From: Costus lasius
Taxonomy: Eukaryota; Streptophyta; Magnoliopsida; Zingiberales; Costaceae
Reading direction: 5' to 3'
Assembly (NCBI GenBank): GCA_027563935.2
Contig: CM050453.2
Location: 10,248,001-10,312,000, forward strand
DNA length: 64,000 bases
The number at the start of each line of letters is the position of its first letter. Positions within the stretch are counted from its first letter, which is position 1. The translations under genes were made by a program, and so were the position numbers. Under the pieces are notes generated by a model. The model had not been told where the DNA came from and ran no database searches. It saw only the letters and a list, made by a program, of their open reading frames with translations. Shown here piece by piece: positions 1-11,154 of the stretch.

Positions 1-89
1 TTGGATGGAAGAATTGCGCCACTAGTGTGTGGCCACAATTCAATTTGAGTGGGCGGCTAGGAGACGATTTAGGAGTTTAATTATTTTAG

Positions 90-330
90 GAATTAACCAA
101 GTCCTAATCCAATTAGGACTCTAATTAATTGTTTAAATAATTAAATCCTAATCTAATTAGGATTCTAATTAATCATGATCAGTCCTAATCCAATTAAGAC
201 TCAAGTGGGCGACTTGATCAAGGTTCAAATTAAATTTTGAATCAAGTCCTAATCCAATTAGGACTCTAATTATTTATTTAATTAATTAAATCCTAATCCA
301 ATTAGGACTCTAATTAATTCAAATAAATCA
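90..330. repeat. Short imperfect AT-rich repeats
   Basis: At least five copies of a self-complementary core (CCTAATC, AATTAGGA, CTCTAATTAATT) occur at irregular 40-90-bp spacing. The units are diverged, so this looks like an old internal expansion, probably within the copia LTR or its flank. There is no coding potential. Confidence 0.5.
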
Positions 331-1150
331 GCCCATTTAATCCCACAAAAATAGGGCTCTAATTAATTAATTAATTAATTAGCCCATTTTTTATCATGAT
401 TAATTAAACTCACATGAGGTATAGGCGCTAACCCTAGTCTAACTAGGGTTAAGCATGCGCCATCTCTTTTCTTCTCCCTAAGCCCATTAAGCCCAACTTT
501 TCAATGGGCCCAGCCCAATATCCATTATGCATGTTAACCAAGCCCATGGATCCAATCCAATTTAACCCTAGGTCAAATTGGGCTAACCATGGTTAATATG
601 CCGTAAATGAAAGTTGGCTCCAACAAATCTCTTCCATCTCATCAGGCCGATTGGCGCTGATGAAATCTCCAGAATAGATCCGAGTTATCCAATAACTCGA
701 TCATAAGGCTTCCCGATCAATACGAGAACTCGAGTATCAAGGTGTGCGACCCTGTAGGTTCCTCTGACGTTGGCAGTGCTGACCCATGGTCACCACAAGC
801 AGTGAGTGGCACCTAGCAGTGCATCGCTGCTACCCAAGTCATCGGAATGGATATCGACATCGACATCCTCATCATCGCAACCAGGTACAGATGCATTACA
901 GTCTCTTTACCGAACTGAAATCCGATTGGCCAAGTGTGTCATCACTTGTTTCTATCCAATCTCATGGCTATGACTAAATCAGGTCTAACCTGGGTATGGC
1001 CATACACTTTCAGTCATAGAACCATAGAGGAGCTCCATGGATATCATGCTTCCCTTAGGAAGGGGCAAATCCTATGTCTGCGTATTGACATTCTCATATG
1101 GGTCGTGACATGCCCAATGACAACCGTTATTACCTCCCAACTACGGCAAG

Positions 1151-1594
1151 TAGGGATGACAAAAAACCCCATCCCCGACCCGACCCGACCTGAAGTAAAT
1201 GGGGGAAAACCCGAGTTGACTGGGGGTCGGGTCGGGTTCGGGGAAAACCCGACGGGGGTATAGTCGGGTCGGGGTCGGGTATGGGAATTTAGATACCCGC
1301 CCCGAACCCGACCCCGAACCCACCCCGACAATTAAAATAACAAATTTACCCCTTATAAGTTATAACCTAGTTACTAAATTTTAATAATTTATGTATAAAT
1401 GATGATATAGTTTATGTAAAATATTTTTTATTTATATATTATGAATAAAGAATGAAAATTAATTTTAAAATATTATTTATAATTTATATTTATATTTTAG
1501 GTCGGGCGGGGTCGGGTGTGGGGCAGGGTTTTCTAAACCCGTCGGGTTCGGGGATGACAAAACCCAACCCCGACCCGCCCCGTTGCCATTCCTA
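1151..1594. mobile_element. Non-autonomous hAT-type element (444 bp)
   Basis: The ends are near-inverted: TAGGGATGACAAAAAACCCC at the left and TAGGAATGGCAACGGGGCGG as the reverse complement of the right. The subterminal regions are rich in GGGTCGGG/CCCGACCC, and the middle is AT-rich. An 8-bp TSD flanks it with one mismatch: ACGGCAAG at 1143-1150 and ACGACAAG at 1595-1602. An 8-bp TSD with TAGGG-type ends fits the hAT superfamily. There is no transposase; overlapping ORFs on both strands come from the GC-rich arms. Confidence 0.85.
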
Positions 1595-2050
1595 ACGACA
1601 AGGTATTAGGTTATATCAAAGCATATCCCTAACCACATAGAATGGCCAATGACCTCAAGTCAAGGGATCAATGCATCTCCTATCACTTGTGAGGATAACT
1701 CGTGACACTAAGTCATTGTCTCACAGCGGGTCAGTTCAGTATATCTACCACTGATATACCCATATGCCTACGTTAGCATCTCGTGCCTAACCAGCCTATA
1801 TACCAGTCTTACAAGTACCATAACTGTCTCATATCCACTAAGGTACATTGACTAGGGACAAATAGTTTGAGCATAGATCCAATTTGTCTCCAGGGACATT
1901 ATCATATAAGTACATGTTCGCAGATGTAAACAAATAATGATAACGATAATGCCAGTATGATATAAATATCAATGTCAAGTAGTACAAGTAACGGACCAGA
2001 ATTAAGTCCTTAGGGCATATACACCAACAATCTCCCACTTGCACTAAGAC

Positions 2051-2697
2051 CTAGAGGTTGAGAAATCTTAACCCCATATCTCTAGCGTGACCATCATGCT
2101 TCTGCTGCGCCAAAGCCTTGGTCTATGGGTCTGCTAGATTGTTCTCTGTGTCAACTCTGCTAATCTTGACATCACCTCTGTCTATGATCTCTCTGATCAG
2201 GTGAAATCTCCTGAGTATGTGTTTGGATTTTTGATGAGACCGTGGTTCTTGGCTTGTGCAATTGCTCCATTGTTATCACAATAGATTTCAATGGGATCCA
2301 CTGCACTTGGAACCACCTGAAATTCAGAAATGAACTTCCTAATTCAAACGACTTCTTTGGCTGCCTCAGAAGCGGCCACATACTCGGCTTCGGTTATAGA
2401 ATCAGCTATGGTGGATTGCTTGAAGCTCTTCCAGCATACAGCGCCTCCATTTTTCTTGAACACATAGCCGGCCTGCGATCTAAAGTCGTCAGGGTCAGAC
2501 AGGAAAGACGCATTAGTGTAGCCCTGCATACTGAGCTCTTCCTGTCTCCCATAGACCAAGAACAAATCCTTAGTTCTTCTCAGATACTTTAGGATGTTTT
2601 TTATAGCCACCCAGTGCTGTATTCCAGGATTGAATTGGTATCGGCTGGTTATGCTCACAGCATAAGCCACATCTGGTTTAGTACACAACATTGCTTA
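2051..2697 (-). pseudogene. Ty1/copia pol remnant (end of reverse transcriptase and RNase H)
   Basis: The minus strand encodes the 3' end of a copia polyprotein. MLCTKPDVAYAVSITSRYQ at 2691 is the end of the RT region. The RNase H signature KQSTIADSITEAEYVAAS follows, then, after a frameshift near 2345, residues resembling YCDNNGAIAQAKN and the C-terminal tail ending at a stop at 2051. A further stop interrupts the tail near 2130. Upstream coding stops abruptly at about 2697, where homology to the expected RT is lost. The remnant is non-functional. Confidence 0.85.
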
Positions 2698-3350
2698 CTC
2701 AAAATTTCAGCATGACTTTAGCTATTTTTCTAATCTAAACACACTCACACAACATCAAACCAAATCACCAAAGTCACAAGAACACAACACCACTTTTAAA
2801 AGAGGAAAATACCAATTCTCATTAAAATACCAATACAAAAAACCTCTTAACGTTGGATTTCATGCCAACTCAGTTCACTCCACAATAATACAATAAAGAT
2901 CATACAACACTTAGAAGAAAAACCTTTACAAGATGAATTTCCCCTAAGCCCAAGGTATTGGTGTCCTCTCGTTGAGCACTGGATGAATGGAAGACTTCTC
3001 CTCTTCTTCTTGGATTCCTCTCGTCAAGAAGATGGCCACTGGTGATCTCCAAGAAATCGCAGCTTGTTGTAGGGAAGAAACCTCAAGTCTTGTCGCCTCC
3101 TTTGGAACCCTTGGCCACAAGAATTCGTAAGCAACAAGAGAGCAAGTAGTAGTTTCCTCAACTCCATTTACATTCTTTAGGCATGCGCCAGCCAACCCAT
3201 GTCTTCAAGTAGTTACCTACTTAAGTGATGGGTCTTGAGCTCCAGGCTTAAGAAGAAGCCATCCCCTCTAGCTTTCAAGGATGTCCAGTCCCTTAATCTG
3301 GTCTTCAGGTCTTAGCAAGTATTAACACTGTCATCCCTAGTTATAGATCT
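2698..3350. other. Gene-free stretch, probable degraded repeat
   Basis: This runs from the break in the copia remnant to the start of the LTR-like region. I see A/C-rich, low-information sequence and one short minus-strand ORF (83 codons) with no recognisable motif. The sharp break at about 2697 suggests an insertion or deletion boundary, but I found no TSD. Confidence 0.4.
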
Positions 3351-4900
3351 TTTTATAAAAGCATGATCATATTTCAAAGACGTGCCCATAACTTCCTCAA
3401 CGACAACCTTTCGGATGAAGACGATTTTCACTAAAGAGATTACAGGCACGGCCATAATTCAGCACAGTCGCAATCTTCTGATTGGCAACTTTTGACGCTA
3501 CAACTATGGCCACAAATCAAGCTGAAGCCATACTACTCACCCACAAATTTTGAGACAAATTGGACTTCTACATCAACGTCATGGGCATGGCCATAATCTG
3601 CCTCACGGCCATAATCTGCCTCATGATCGTTATCTGCCTTGTCGATCGTAATCTTGCAGCCGCCGGAATTTATTACGGGCCGCACCGCTTTAAATGCTCA
3701 TAACTCCTTCGTTTTAACTCTGATTCGGACGTTTTTGGAGTCGAAACGAAGAGGATTAAATGAGCATTAATAATATGGGGGTTACAAGAGTTAATGAGAT
3801 TGCAATTAATGCATAACTGTTATATTACGGTTACAAATATAATGGCCCATTATACCCTTAATTATAGAGCCGCCTACAATAAATTAGCCATAACTTCCTC
3901 ATTATGGCTCCGATTTTAATGATCTTGGTATCAAAACGTAGATAATTAAATTCTCCATCAAAGCATTGTTCAGAAATGAGTTTGGATTCTATTTAAAGGT
4001 CGAAATCTAGCTTGGAATGACAATGAGTCTGGGCGTGGTGTGAAGTTCTCGGAGAAAGTTTGGGAGAAGAAGTTCTCTTGTGCATCCATTCCAAAAGGCT
4101 TGTAGGAAGAAGATTTCAACCCTTTTAGAAGAGTTTGTAGTCTTTTATCTTTTAAGTCTTTCTTATATTTCGTTCTTCTTCTAGAGATTTGTACTCAACG
4201 ACGCTATGATAGCGTAATCTCTTTGTCGGAACTAAGGGTGTAGTCTCGTTTGCATCTTTTGTTTGAACTTATAATTTCATAGCAAGAATAAATTTTACCT
4301 TGTGTTTATCCATTCTATGCTGTTTTACTGCTAGAGTTACCTTAATCACGTAATTTTTTTTCTTAGGCGCCACAAGAAGGACTGAAAGGTGAATTGCGAC
4401 GCTAGATTTGCTAATTCGGACATACTCTGAGCCGTCAAGAAATGAGGCGGGATTTGTATGAGGAATTTTATAGTATCTCTGATCCCAATGGGTCAATCTA
4501 GGCACGGTGAGCCACGAAAGTAGGACGTCGGTCTAGATTGACACCGGATTATGCCGTCGAAAGAGGGTAATCTATACCTTTAGATACTTCCTTGAGCGCT
4601 TTTAGAATTGCCTTGCTATGATTTTAACTCGTTTGAATTTAAAGATCCATCAACGAGATGAACCCGAAGTTCCGATATCTCTAGCCCAGTTTTTACACCA
4701 AAAACTTTCTCTTGCTTGACTCGGTTTGCTTACTTCGCAATTTCGAATCATTTGATCGATTGTCTAGCTATCAATTCACAATTACTTGGTACTTGATCAC
4801 TGTCCCTGTGGGATCCACATCTAAAGTACTGCCACGACGAAACCGTCATGCTTGCGGTTAGTTGTGCGTTGGTAAAGCACACATCATATAGCGGTGGGGA
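3350..4900 (+). repeat. Degraded Ty3/gypsy (Athila/Tat-like) LTR, ends not resolved
   Basis: The layout matches the better-preserved Athila-type LTRs in this window. Repeated CACGGCCATAAT-type motifs lie at 3450-3660. A middle region contains GATAGCGTAATCTC and GTAGTCTCGT. The tail near 4790-4860 reads GTCCCTGTGGGATCCACA and then a CTTGCGG motif, like the LTR tails at 28790 and 34130. I found neither a TSD nor exact ends, so this is a family-level call by resemblance. Confidence 0.4.
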
Positions 4901-5004
4901 GAGGCAGTTGGGATGCGGATACTTGGCTACAATAGCAGCTGGTGGCCCGCTTAGGAAGAGTGATGCAAAGAAGGAGCGGATTGAAGCAGGAGGCGAGGAG
5001 GAAG

Positions 5005-5488
5005 TAGGGGTGAGAATTCGGTAAAAACCAAAATCGAATTTATCGAAATTCATTTACCAAAATTTGTTATACCGAATTTTTAAAAACCGAAACCGAACCG
5101 AATTTCTTAAAAATCAAAATTTTACCAAACTGAATTTACTGAAAAAATTTAGTAAATTCAATAAATTACTGAAAAGTTTAATTATTAAGGATTTAATTAA
5201 TTATATGATTAGTAATTAGGTTGTTAGGTATTAGATAATGGATTTTAGACTTTTAGTAACTAGTTATACTATAATAAAATTAAAATATAATATATTTTTT
5301 AATATATATATATATCGGTAAATTTGATTTTTTACCGAACCGAAAAAAACCAAACCGAAAATCGAAAACCAAATTTTACAAAACTTATTACCGAAACCGA
5401 AACCGATTTTTTTTTTATCGAACCAAATTTACCAAAATTTTTGGTAATCGGTAAAAATCGAATTAACCGAACTGAATGCTCACCCCTA
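5005..5488. mobile_element. Non-autonomous hAT-type element (484 bp)
   Basis: Terminal inverted repeats (TIRs) begin TAGGGGTGAGAATTCGGT at the left and TAGGGGTGAGCATTCAGTTC at the right (reverse complement). An 8-bp TSD has one mismatch: GGAGGAAG at 4997-5004 and GGAGGAAA at 5489-5496. The interior is AT-rich with many ACCGAA/TTCGGT motifs near the ends and encodes no transposase. Joining the two flanks gives one continuous GA-rich stretch, so the host sequence can be read through. Confidence 0.88.
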
Positions 5489-5589
5489 GGAGGAAAAGGG
5501 GCGCATACCAGGGCTTGGGAGGTGGCACCATAGGGTGCATCGCCGTTTGTGATTGAGGGGAGGAGTGGCTTATCTGTCATTTGTGATTG

Positions 5590-8157
5590 GGCTTAGAATA
5601 GATGCACTTGAGTAGTAAATGAGGCCCAAAGTAAGGATCCACTTGTGCTCAAGCATCAACTAGAGTGTTGGAGCTTGTTCTATTCTTGTGCTGCCATGGA
5701 TGTTGTCAAGCGCAAGCAAATTAATTAGGGTATTAATTTGCTTTACCCCCAAATCCTGTTCTCACTCCTCTGCTGCGTCAGCCTCCTCGTTCTGAACGCC
5801 AAACGTCGAACTCATCGTTCGTGTAACGCTTAGAGGAAGTCGCTGCGAAGGATTAGGGGAGGGTGCTTGCGGCAGAACCGAGCAACGGCTACTCAGTCCT
5901 TAGCCCATTCACCGGTCGGAGCTCGAGAAGATGGTCTGAGAGACATGTCGTCGGACGACAGAGGATCACGGGAAGAAGAAGTAGGAGGAAGCATAGGAAA
6001 AATTTCTGCTCGATTAACAAGATCGAACCTCCATAAAACCCTCTTCACTCCTCACGCTACAACGTCTCACTCACTCTTCCCTTGTCAAGGCTTGTCGAAG
6101 GTTGCCGCCTGGAGTGGAGGACATTCGCCTCTATGAATGCCAGGAGGAGGGAACTGCGTCGCTCGTTGCTTTCTCGTTGGTTGGTCCACTTGATGCTCCT
6201 CGCTAGTGGAACCTCCCTCGTTCTTCTCCAAGATAGAGCTCTCTACCCTCGTCGAATTGCCCACCAGGCGTTTTAAGGATGGAGGAGACGATGCAGGGTT
6301 TTTTCCATCTCAGCCATCCGGATGATCGCGTCCGCCATTGTATCCCTTGAAGCCGCCTACCAGGTCCACAGATCTCGCCCGCTGTCATCGATTCCCATCT
6401 CATCTGCGCGATCATCGATGCGGCTGCTGGAGTTATGGGATTCGTCGGCACTACTCTGTGGATTTGGGCTAGCGTTTGCTTTAGCGACGCGAGATTGGGC
6501 TTCCTTTTGCGTCTGCAACGACGGGTTGGGCCGCTGCCCAATCCCGTGCTCCTCTCGGTCCAATCCGAGAGGATTAGGGGTCATATTTCTCCCCTGCCTG
6601 AACTAGACTTGGCGGTCGATGCTCGTGACGAAGTTGCTATGGAGCTTACTCGCACCCGCGCATAATCTGTTGCTCTCCGTCCCTGCACTAGAAGTCGAGG
6701 CTACCAAGCTGTCTCACTAAATATCGGGGATCCATCCGGTTGCGTCCTTGTGGAACACTTGGACTCCTCCCAAGTGTGGAATCACGGACGCTTTCGCTCG
6801 CCGAAGTAATTCATAGCCGAGGAACCTCCCTCGTTCTTCTTTTGGATAGAGCTCTTTGCCCTCGTCGAATCGCTTGCCCTGCGTTTTAAGGGCGGAGCAG
6901 ACGATGCCGGATTTGGAAAGGGACCATTTGCCAGCTATAACACCTGATTCTGTGAAGGTTGGGCCAGACGAAGATGGGCTGGGCAGCGGCCCAAGCCCAT
7001 GCACTGAAGAATCCATCGAAGTCTGAAATTGAGTCAACATTTTAGTCAATGCCAAATTGGAAGCACGAAGCAGAGGTGATTTTGCTGGCGCGGGCATCGT
7101 CTTCCCCGATTTTAGTAGAGACGTGGGGCAGCAACATTCCCAGGCGGCATCACCAGCAACGTCTGCGGAGACGTCAGATGAGGCGGTTAAAGTGGACGAT
7201 GATTTCGGCAGGGCACAGATGTGGGCGACGCAAGAGGCATCAACGACCTTATCTTCAGCGGCAAAACCGGAGGTGGGCTCGATGAAGATGGCGTAGCGGG
7301 AGCGTGATGATCATGCGAGTCTTGCAGACGTGCTCCACGCGAGGAATATGCGACGGGTGGAATGGTTTTGATGGAGATGGTAGAGGCGAGATCCCTTCGC
7401 CTTTAATGCTCAAGCAGAGGCATTGAGCAAGGGTATGCACGGCGGGCACGCCACCACCGGTGTCGATGGGCATCGCCCCGTTCAGAGGTGAACGAAGAGG
7501 TCTGAGAGACCTGAGTCCGGCGCCAGGGGGCGACGGTGAGAGTCAGATCTAGAGAGGAGAGTTTTGAGCGACTGTAAGGTTGATGATGAGTGTTGGCGTC
7601 GATGTGAGCGGACGTGAGTGAGCGAGATTCGATAAGCGGATCTGTGAAAAGGAAGTGGGTTTTTGTAACTTATTTTTGAGAGAGTATAAACAAGTGAGTT
7701 TCCCGTTTTATCTAGTTGTCTTCTCCGGTAACTCCTTGTGATTTCTAGCTTCTCCGTGTGCTTCATCATTCCTGGAAATGGTGGCTTTCGGCGGGCTGTT
7801 AAGTAATGGCGATGAGGCTGAGGGAAAGGCGAGTGTCCTTTCCTTGCAGGCACACGATCCTTCTCTGGCGACGTGCTCACCTGGAAGGAATGTAGGCGAC
7901 ACTCTTTGAGCTCGGCGTGGTGACATTCATGTTTATGCGCTGAAGACGAAAGCGGTTATTTTCGAACGGGCGACATTCGAAAGAAGGAATGACCCGAGTC
8001 AACTGTCAATGCAAAAAAATCAAAATTGACTAGAAAATTTTGACCAGTGGGCACACAAATGTAGATTTGTCAAAGGACGATTCGCGTAGTGTGACACTAG
8101 CCGTCGCGTGTCGGTCCCTTCCATTTGGGCCGTCCGCGAATCACGCCGAGCGTTCGC
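5590..8157. other. Gene-free region with internal duplications
   Basis: I recognise no gene here. Many overlapping ORFs on both strands arise from moderate GC content, and none shows a known motif. The region holds a segment near 6202-6310 repeated at about 6816-6910 (sharing AACCTCCCTCGTTCTTCT) and the upstream copy of the PPR-gene flank (6330-6590). These look like remnants of duplicated gene flanks or old LTRs. Confidence 0.4.
6330..6590 (+). repeat. Direct duplicate of the PPR-gene 5' flank, copy 1
   Basis: This is about 260 bp closely matching 8546-8795. Shared blocks include CCACAGATCTCGCCC, GCGGCTGCTGGAGTTA and GACGCGAGATTGGGCTTCC, all in the same order and orientation. The copy retains CATTGTATCCCTTGAAG uninterrupted. 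In copy 2 the same site carries a MITE, so copy 1 serves as an empty-site reference. Beyond 6600 the two sequences diverge, and no PPR coding sequence follows here. Confidence 0.8.
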
Positions 8158-8166
8158 CATTGTATC

Positions 8167-8545
8167 GAAGAAATGTCCTAAGCTGGGCTTAGGATTGAAA
8201 ATCTGGGTACCTCATTTTTGAGGTAAACCGATTTTTTTTTATTTTTTTATTTTTATAAATGATGTACTCTTCGTAAGTTTTCAAATGGTATCAATATTGG
8301 GATATTTTAGATTACGTATACGTATAAAATACCCTAAATAATACTAAAATTTTTTTATATTGTGAATAGTATTTTGTCTTATATGTAATATTATTTAGGG
8401 TATTATATATATATATATAATCTAAAATATTCTAATATTGGTACCATTTGAAAAGTTAGAAGGAGTACATCATTTCCTTAAAAAAAAAGAAAAAAAAACA
8501 TAAAAAATGAGGTATCCAGATTTTCAATCCTAAGCACATTTCTTC
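8167..8545. mobile_element. Mutator-like MITE (379 bp) with 9-bp TSD
   Basis: A perfect 9-bp direct repeat, CATTGTATC, flanks the element at 8158-8166 and 8546-8554. The ends are inverted (GAAGAAATGT / ACATTTCTTC). A longer imperfect inverted repeat follows (GCTTAGGATTGAAAATCT and its complement), and the arms fold back through the AT-rich centre. A 9-bp TSD with long TIRs is typical of Mutator-like elements. It lies about 255 bp upstream of the PPR start codon and may therefore sit in the promoter or 5' UTR. There is no coding capacity. Confidence 0.88.
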
Positions 8546-8799
8546 CATTGTATCCCTTAAGCAGCCCGCCAGGTCCACAGATCTCGCCCCCGTCGTCGAT
8601 TCCCATCTCGTCCGCGTGATCGTCGACGCGGCTGCTGGAGTTACGGGATTCGTCGGCACTGCTCAGTCGATTTGGGCTGGCGTTTGCTTCAGCGACGCGA
8701 GATTGGGCTTCCTTCCGCGTCCGCGACGAGGGGTTGGGCCGCTGCTCAATACCGTGCTGCTCTCGTTCCAATCTGAGAGGATTAGGCGTCACAGTTGTC

Positions 8800-11154
8800 A
8801 TGGTGACTCCGTGCAAATCCCCTTTCTCTCCCTTCCTGTCCGCCCAGCTCAATGCTCTCCCCAAACTCTCTCTTCCGCCGCCACCGCCGTCACCGCCGTC
8901 ACCGCCGTCACCAGACTTTACGAACGCCACATTGCAGCAGACGAAACAACTCCATGGCCACATTATCCGAACGCAGTTTCAAACAACCTACACTGTGCCC
9001 ATCAGTCCTCAAGCCCAACTCAACTATCTCGTCACTTCTTACATCAAGAACAACACGCCCGGCTCTGCACTGAAGCTTTATGCTTACATGCGAAAGACCA
9101 GCACCGGGCTTGATAACTTCACCGTCCCGTCGGTCCTCAAGGCCTGCGCACAGCTTTCGAGCATCCGACAAGGCATGGAGATCCATGGTTTTGCCATAAA
9201 GGCTGGATTTTACTGGGATATCTTCATACAAAATTCGCTGATGCAGATGTACGTTGATTGTGAATCCTTGGGTTCTGCTGTGAAGTTGTTCGACGAAATT
9301 CCTGAAAGGGACGTGGTTTCTTGGAGTACCATGATAAGGAGCTACGCATGGTGTAAATTATTCAACAAAGCCATTGATCTCGTCAGAGAGATGCTCCTGT
9401 CGGACGTAAGACCTACTGAAGTAGCTATTATCAACATGCTCAATCTCTTTGCAGATGTTGGGGATTTGAGGAAGGGTCGGCCAGTCCATGCATATCTGCT
9501 CAAAAACAATGTTAAGGAAGCTCCAAGTGTTAATGCTACCACTGCACTGATTGACATGTATGTCAAATGTGGAAGTATTTCTGCTGCAAGAAGAGTCTTT
9601 GACAGGATGACTGAAAAGAGCACTGCATCCTGGGCTGCAATTATCGCTGGTTGCATTCGCTGCAAGGATTTGAGAACTGCAATGAACTTATTTATTGAGA
9701 TGCATCATAATTATGTCATCCCTAATGAGATCACGATGCTGAGCTTGCTGATTGAGTGTGCATCAACTGGTGCATTGGAATTGGGCAAATGGCTTCATGG
9801 TTACATACTTCGACATGGATTCAAGATATCAATAGTTTTGGGCACTGCGTTGGTTGATATGTACTGTAAGTGCCGTGATTTAAGGAGCGCGAGAGCAGTG
9901 TTCGACTGCATGAAACAGAAAGATATTGCGATGTGGACTGCTATGGTGGCGGGATATGCACACACCAATTGCTTCATAGAGGCCTTCGATCTCTTCACCC
10001 AGATGAAAGATTCAAATATACAACCAAATGAAGTAACCATGGTAAACCTCCTGTCTCTATGCTCTGAGGCTGGAGCCCTAGATCGAGGAAGGTGGATTCA
10101 TGCCTACATTGACAAGCATGGAATGGTGAAGGATGTTGTGCTCACCACCGCCTTGGTGGACATGTATGCCAAATGTGGGGATGTCAGTGCAGCTTGTGAA
10201 GTATTCTTCAATCATACAACTGAGCGAGATGTATGCATGTGGAATGCCATGATCAATGGGCTAGCCATGAATGGATATGGGGACAAAACTCTCAGCCTTT
10301 TTATGGATATGGAAAAGCTGGGTGTTCGACCAAACGACGTCACATTCATCGGTATACTGCGTGCATGTAGCCATTCAGGACTAGTAGAAGAGGGAAAACA
10401 ATTCTTTAATTACATGGAACAGACCTTTGGTTTGGTTCCCAAAGTTGAGCACTACGGATGCATGGTTGATCTTCTTGGTAGAGCTGGAAACATCGATGAG
10501 GCGCATGAACTGATATGCAAAATGCCCTGCCAACCAAATGTGATCATCTGGGGTGCACTTCTTGCTGCATGTAAAGTTCATAAGAATCCAAAACTGGGGG
10601 AGTTGGCAGCAAAACAACTTCTCAACCTGGAACCTCAGAACAGTGGTTACAACATACTTCTCTCCAACATTTATGCGATTGACCGCAAATGGAACGAAGT
10701 TGCTGAAGTAAGAAAATGCATGAAGGATGCAGGAATTAAGAAGGTTCCTGGGATTAGCTCGATTGAGTTAAATGGAATTGTTCATGAGTTTGTGATGGGC
10801 GATGCTTCGCACCCACAATATGAGAAGATTCAAGCTATGGTCTTGGAGATGCAAGGAAAACTCAAACTGGCAGGGCATGTTGCTGATACTTCCGGTGTGT
10901 TTCTGAACATAGACGAGGAAGAGAAGGAAACAGTTCTTAACTATCACAGTGAGAAATTAGCTATGGCATTTGGTCTTATCAGTACCCCTCCTGGAACACC
11001 GATTAGAATAGTGAAGAACCTCCGAGTTTGTGATGATTGCCATGCCGCTACTAAGCTTCTCTCTCAGATATATGGTAGGGTGATTGTTGTGCGGGATCGA
11101 AACCGCTTCCATAGGTTCTGTAAAGGATCATGTTCTTGTAAAGATTATTGGTAG
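8800..11154 (+). CDS. PPR protein, PLS class with E and DYW domains (probable organelle RNA-editing factor)
   Basis: An intronless ORF of 784 codons from the ATG at 8800. A further in-frame ATG at 8734 lies in the duplicated flanking segment, so I prefer 8800. After a short N-terminal region with a proline run come about a dozen PPR repeats of the P, L and S types. The E region follows with a PG-box-like PGISSIELNG near residue 655. The DYW deaminase domain occupies the C-terminus: HSEKLA at about 716 (zinc/catalytic HxE), CDDCH at 744-748, and the end CSCKDYW. Family members bind organellar transcripts and specify C-to-U editing. The HRFCKG segment before the terminus departs slightly from the usual HHFKDG. 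Neither the editing target nor the organelle can be read from sequence. Confidence 0.93.
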   Translation: MVTPCKSPFSPFLSAQLNALPKLSLPPPPPSPPSPPSPDFTNATLQQTKQLHGHIIRTQFQTTYTVPISPQAQLNYLVTSYIKNNTPGSALKLYAYMRKTSTGLDNFTVPSVLKACAQLSSIRQGMEIHGFAIKAGFYWDIFIQNSLMQMYVDCESLGSAVKLFDEIPERDVVSWSTMIRSYAWCKLFNKAIDLVREMLLSDVRPTEVAIINMLNLFADVGDLRKGRPVHAYLLKNNVKEAPSVNATTALIDMYVKCGSISAARRVFDRMTEKSTASWAAIIAGCIRCKDLRTAMNLFIEMHHNYVIPNEITMLSLLIECASTGALELGKWLHGYILRHGFKISIVLGTALVDMYCKCRDLRSARAVFDCMKQKDIAMWTAMVAGYAHTNCFIEAFDLFTQMKDSNIQPNEVTMVNLLSLCSEAGALDRGRWIHAYIDKHGMVKDVVLTTALVDMYAKCGDVSAACEVFFNHTTERDVCMWNAMINGLAMNGYGDKTLSLFMDMEKLGVRPNDVTFIGILRACSHSGLVEEGKQFFNYMEQTFGLVPKVEHYGCMVDLLGRAGNIDEAHELICKMPCQPNVIIWGALLAACKVHKNPKLGELAAKQLLNLEPQNSGYNILLSNIYAIDRKWNEVAEVRKCMKDAGIKKVPGISSIELNGIVHEFVMGDASHPQYEKIQAMVLEMQGKLKLAGHVADTSGVFLNIDEEEKETVLNYHSEKLAMAFGLISTPPGTPIRIVKNLRVCDDCHAATKLLSQIYGRVIVVRDRNRFHRFCKGSCSCKDYW

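Larger units (their letters stand above)
1..2029 (-). repeat. Ty1/copia LTR (3' LTR of a minus-strand element), distal boundary not resolved
   Basis: The minus-strand LTR begins at 2029 with TGTTGGTGTATATGCCC, directly after a purine-rich tract (2030-2042, GCAAGTGGGAGAT on the minus strand) and the stop codon of the copia pol remnant. That is the expected pol / polypurine tract / 3' LTR order. I could not find the other LTR end, so it may lie inside or beyond the window start. A hAT-type insertion (1151-1594) interrupts the LTR. AT-rich copies of a motif like CCTAATCCAATTAGGACTC recur at about 100-320. No gene is seen here. Confidence 0.6.

Noticed and set aside
7482..7880. 132-codon minus-strand ORF upstream of the PPR gene
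   Set aside because: No domain or start context, and a second ORF overlaps in another frame. Probably non-coding.
8734..8799. Upstream in-frame ATG for the PPR gene
   Set aside because: It lies in the duplicated flanking block and adds a Cys-rich leader not expected of this family. The ATG at 8800 lies just after the block ends.
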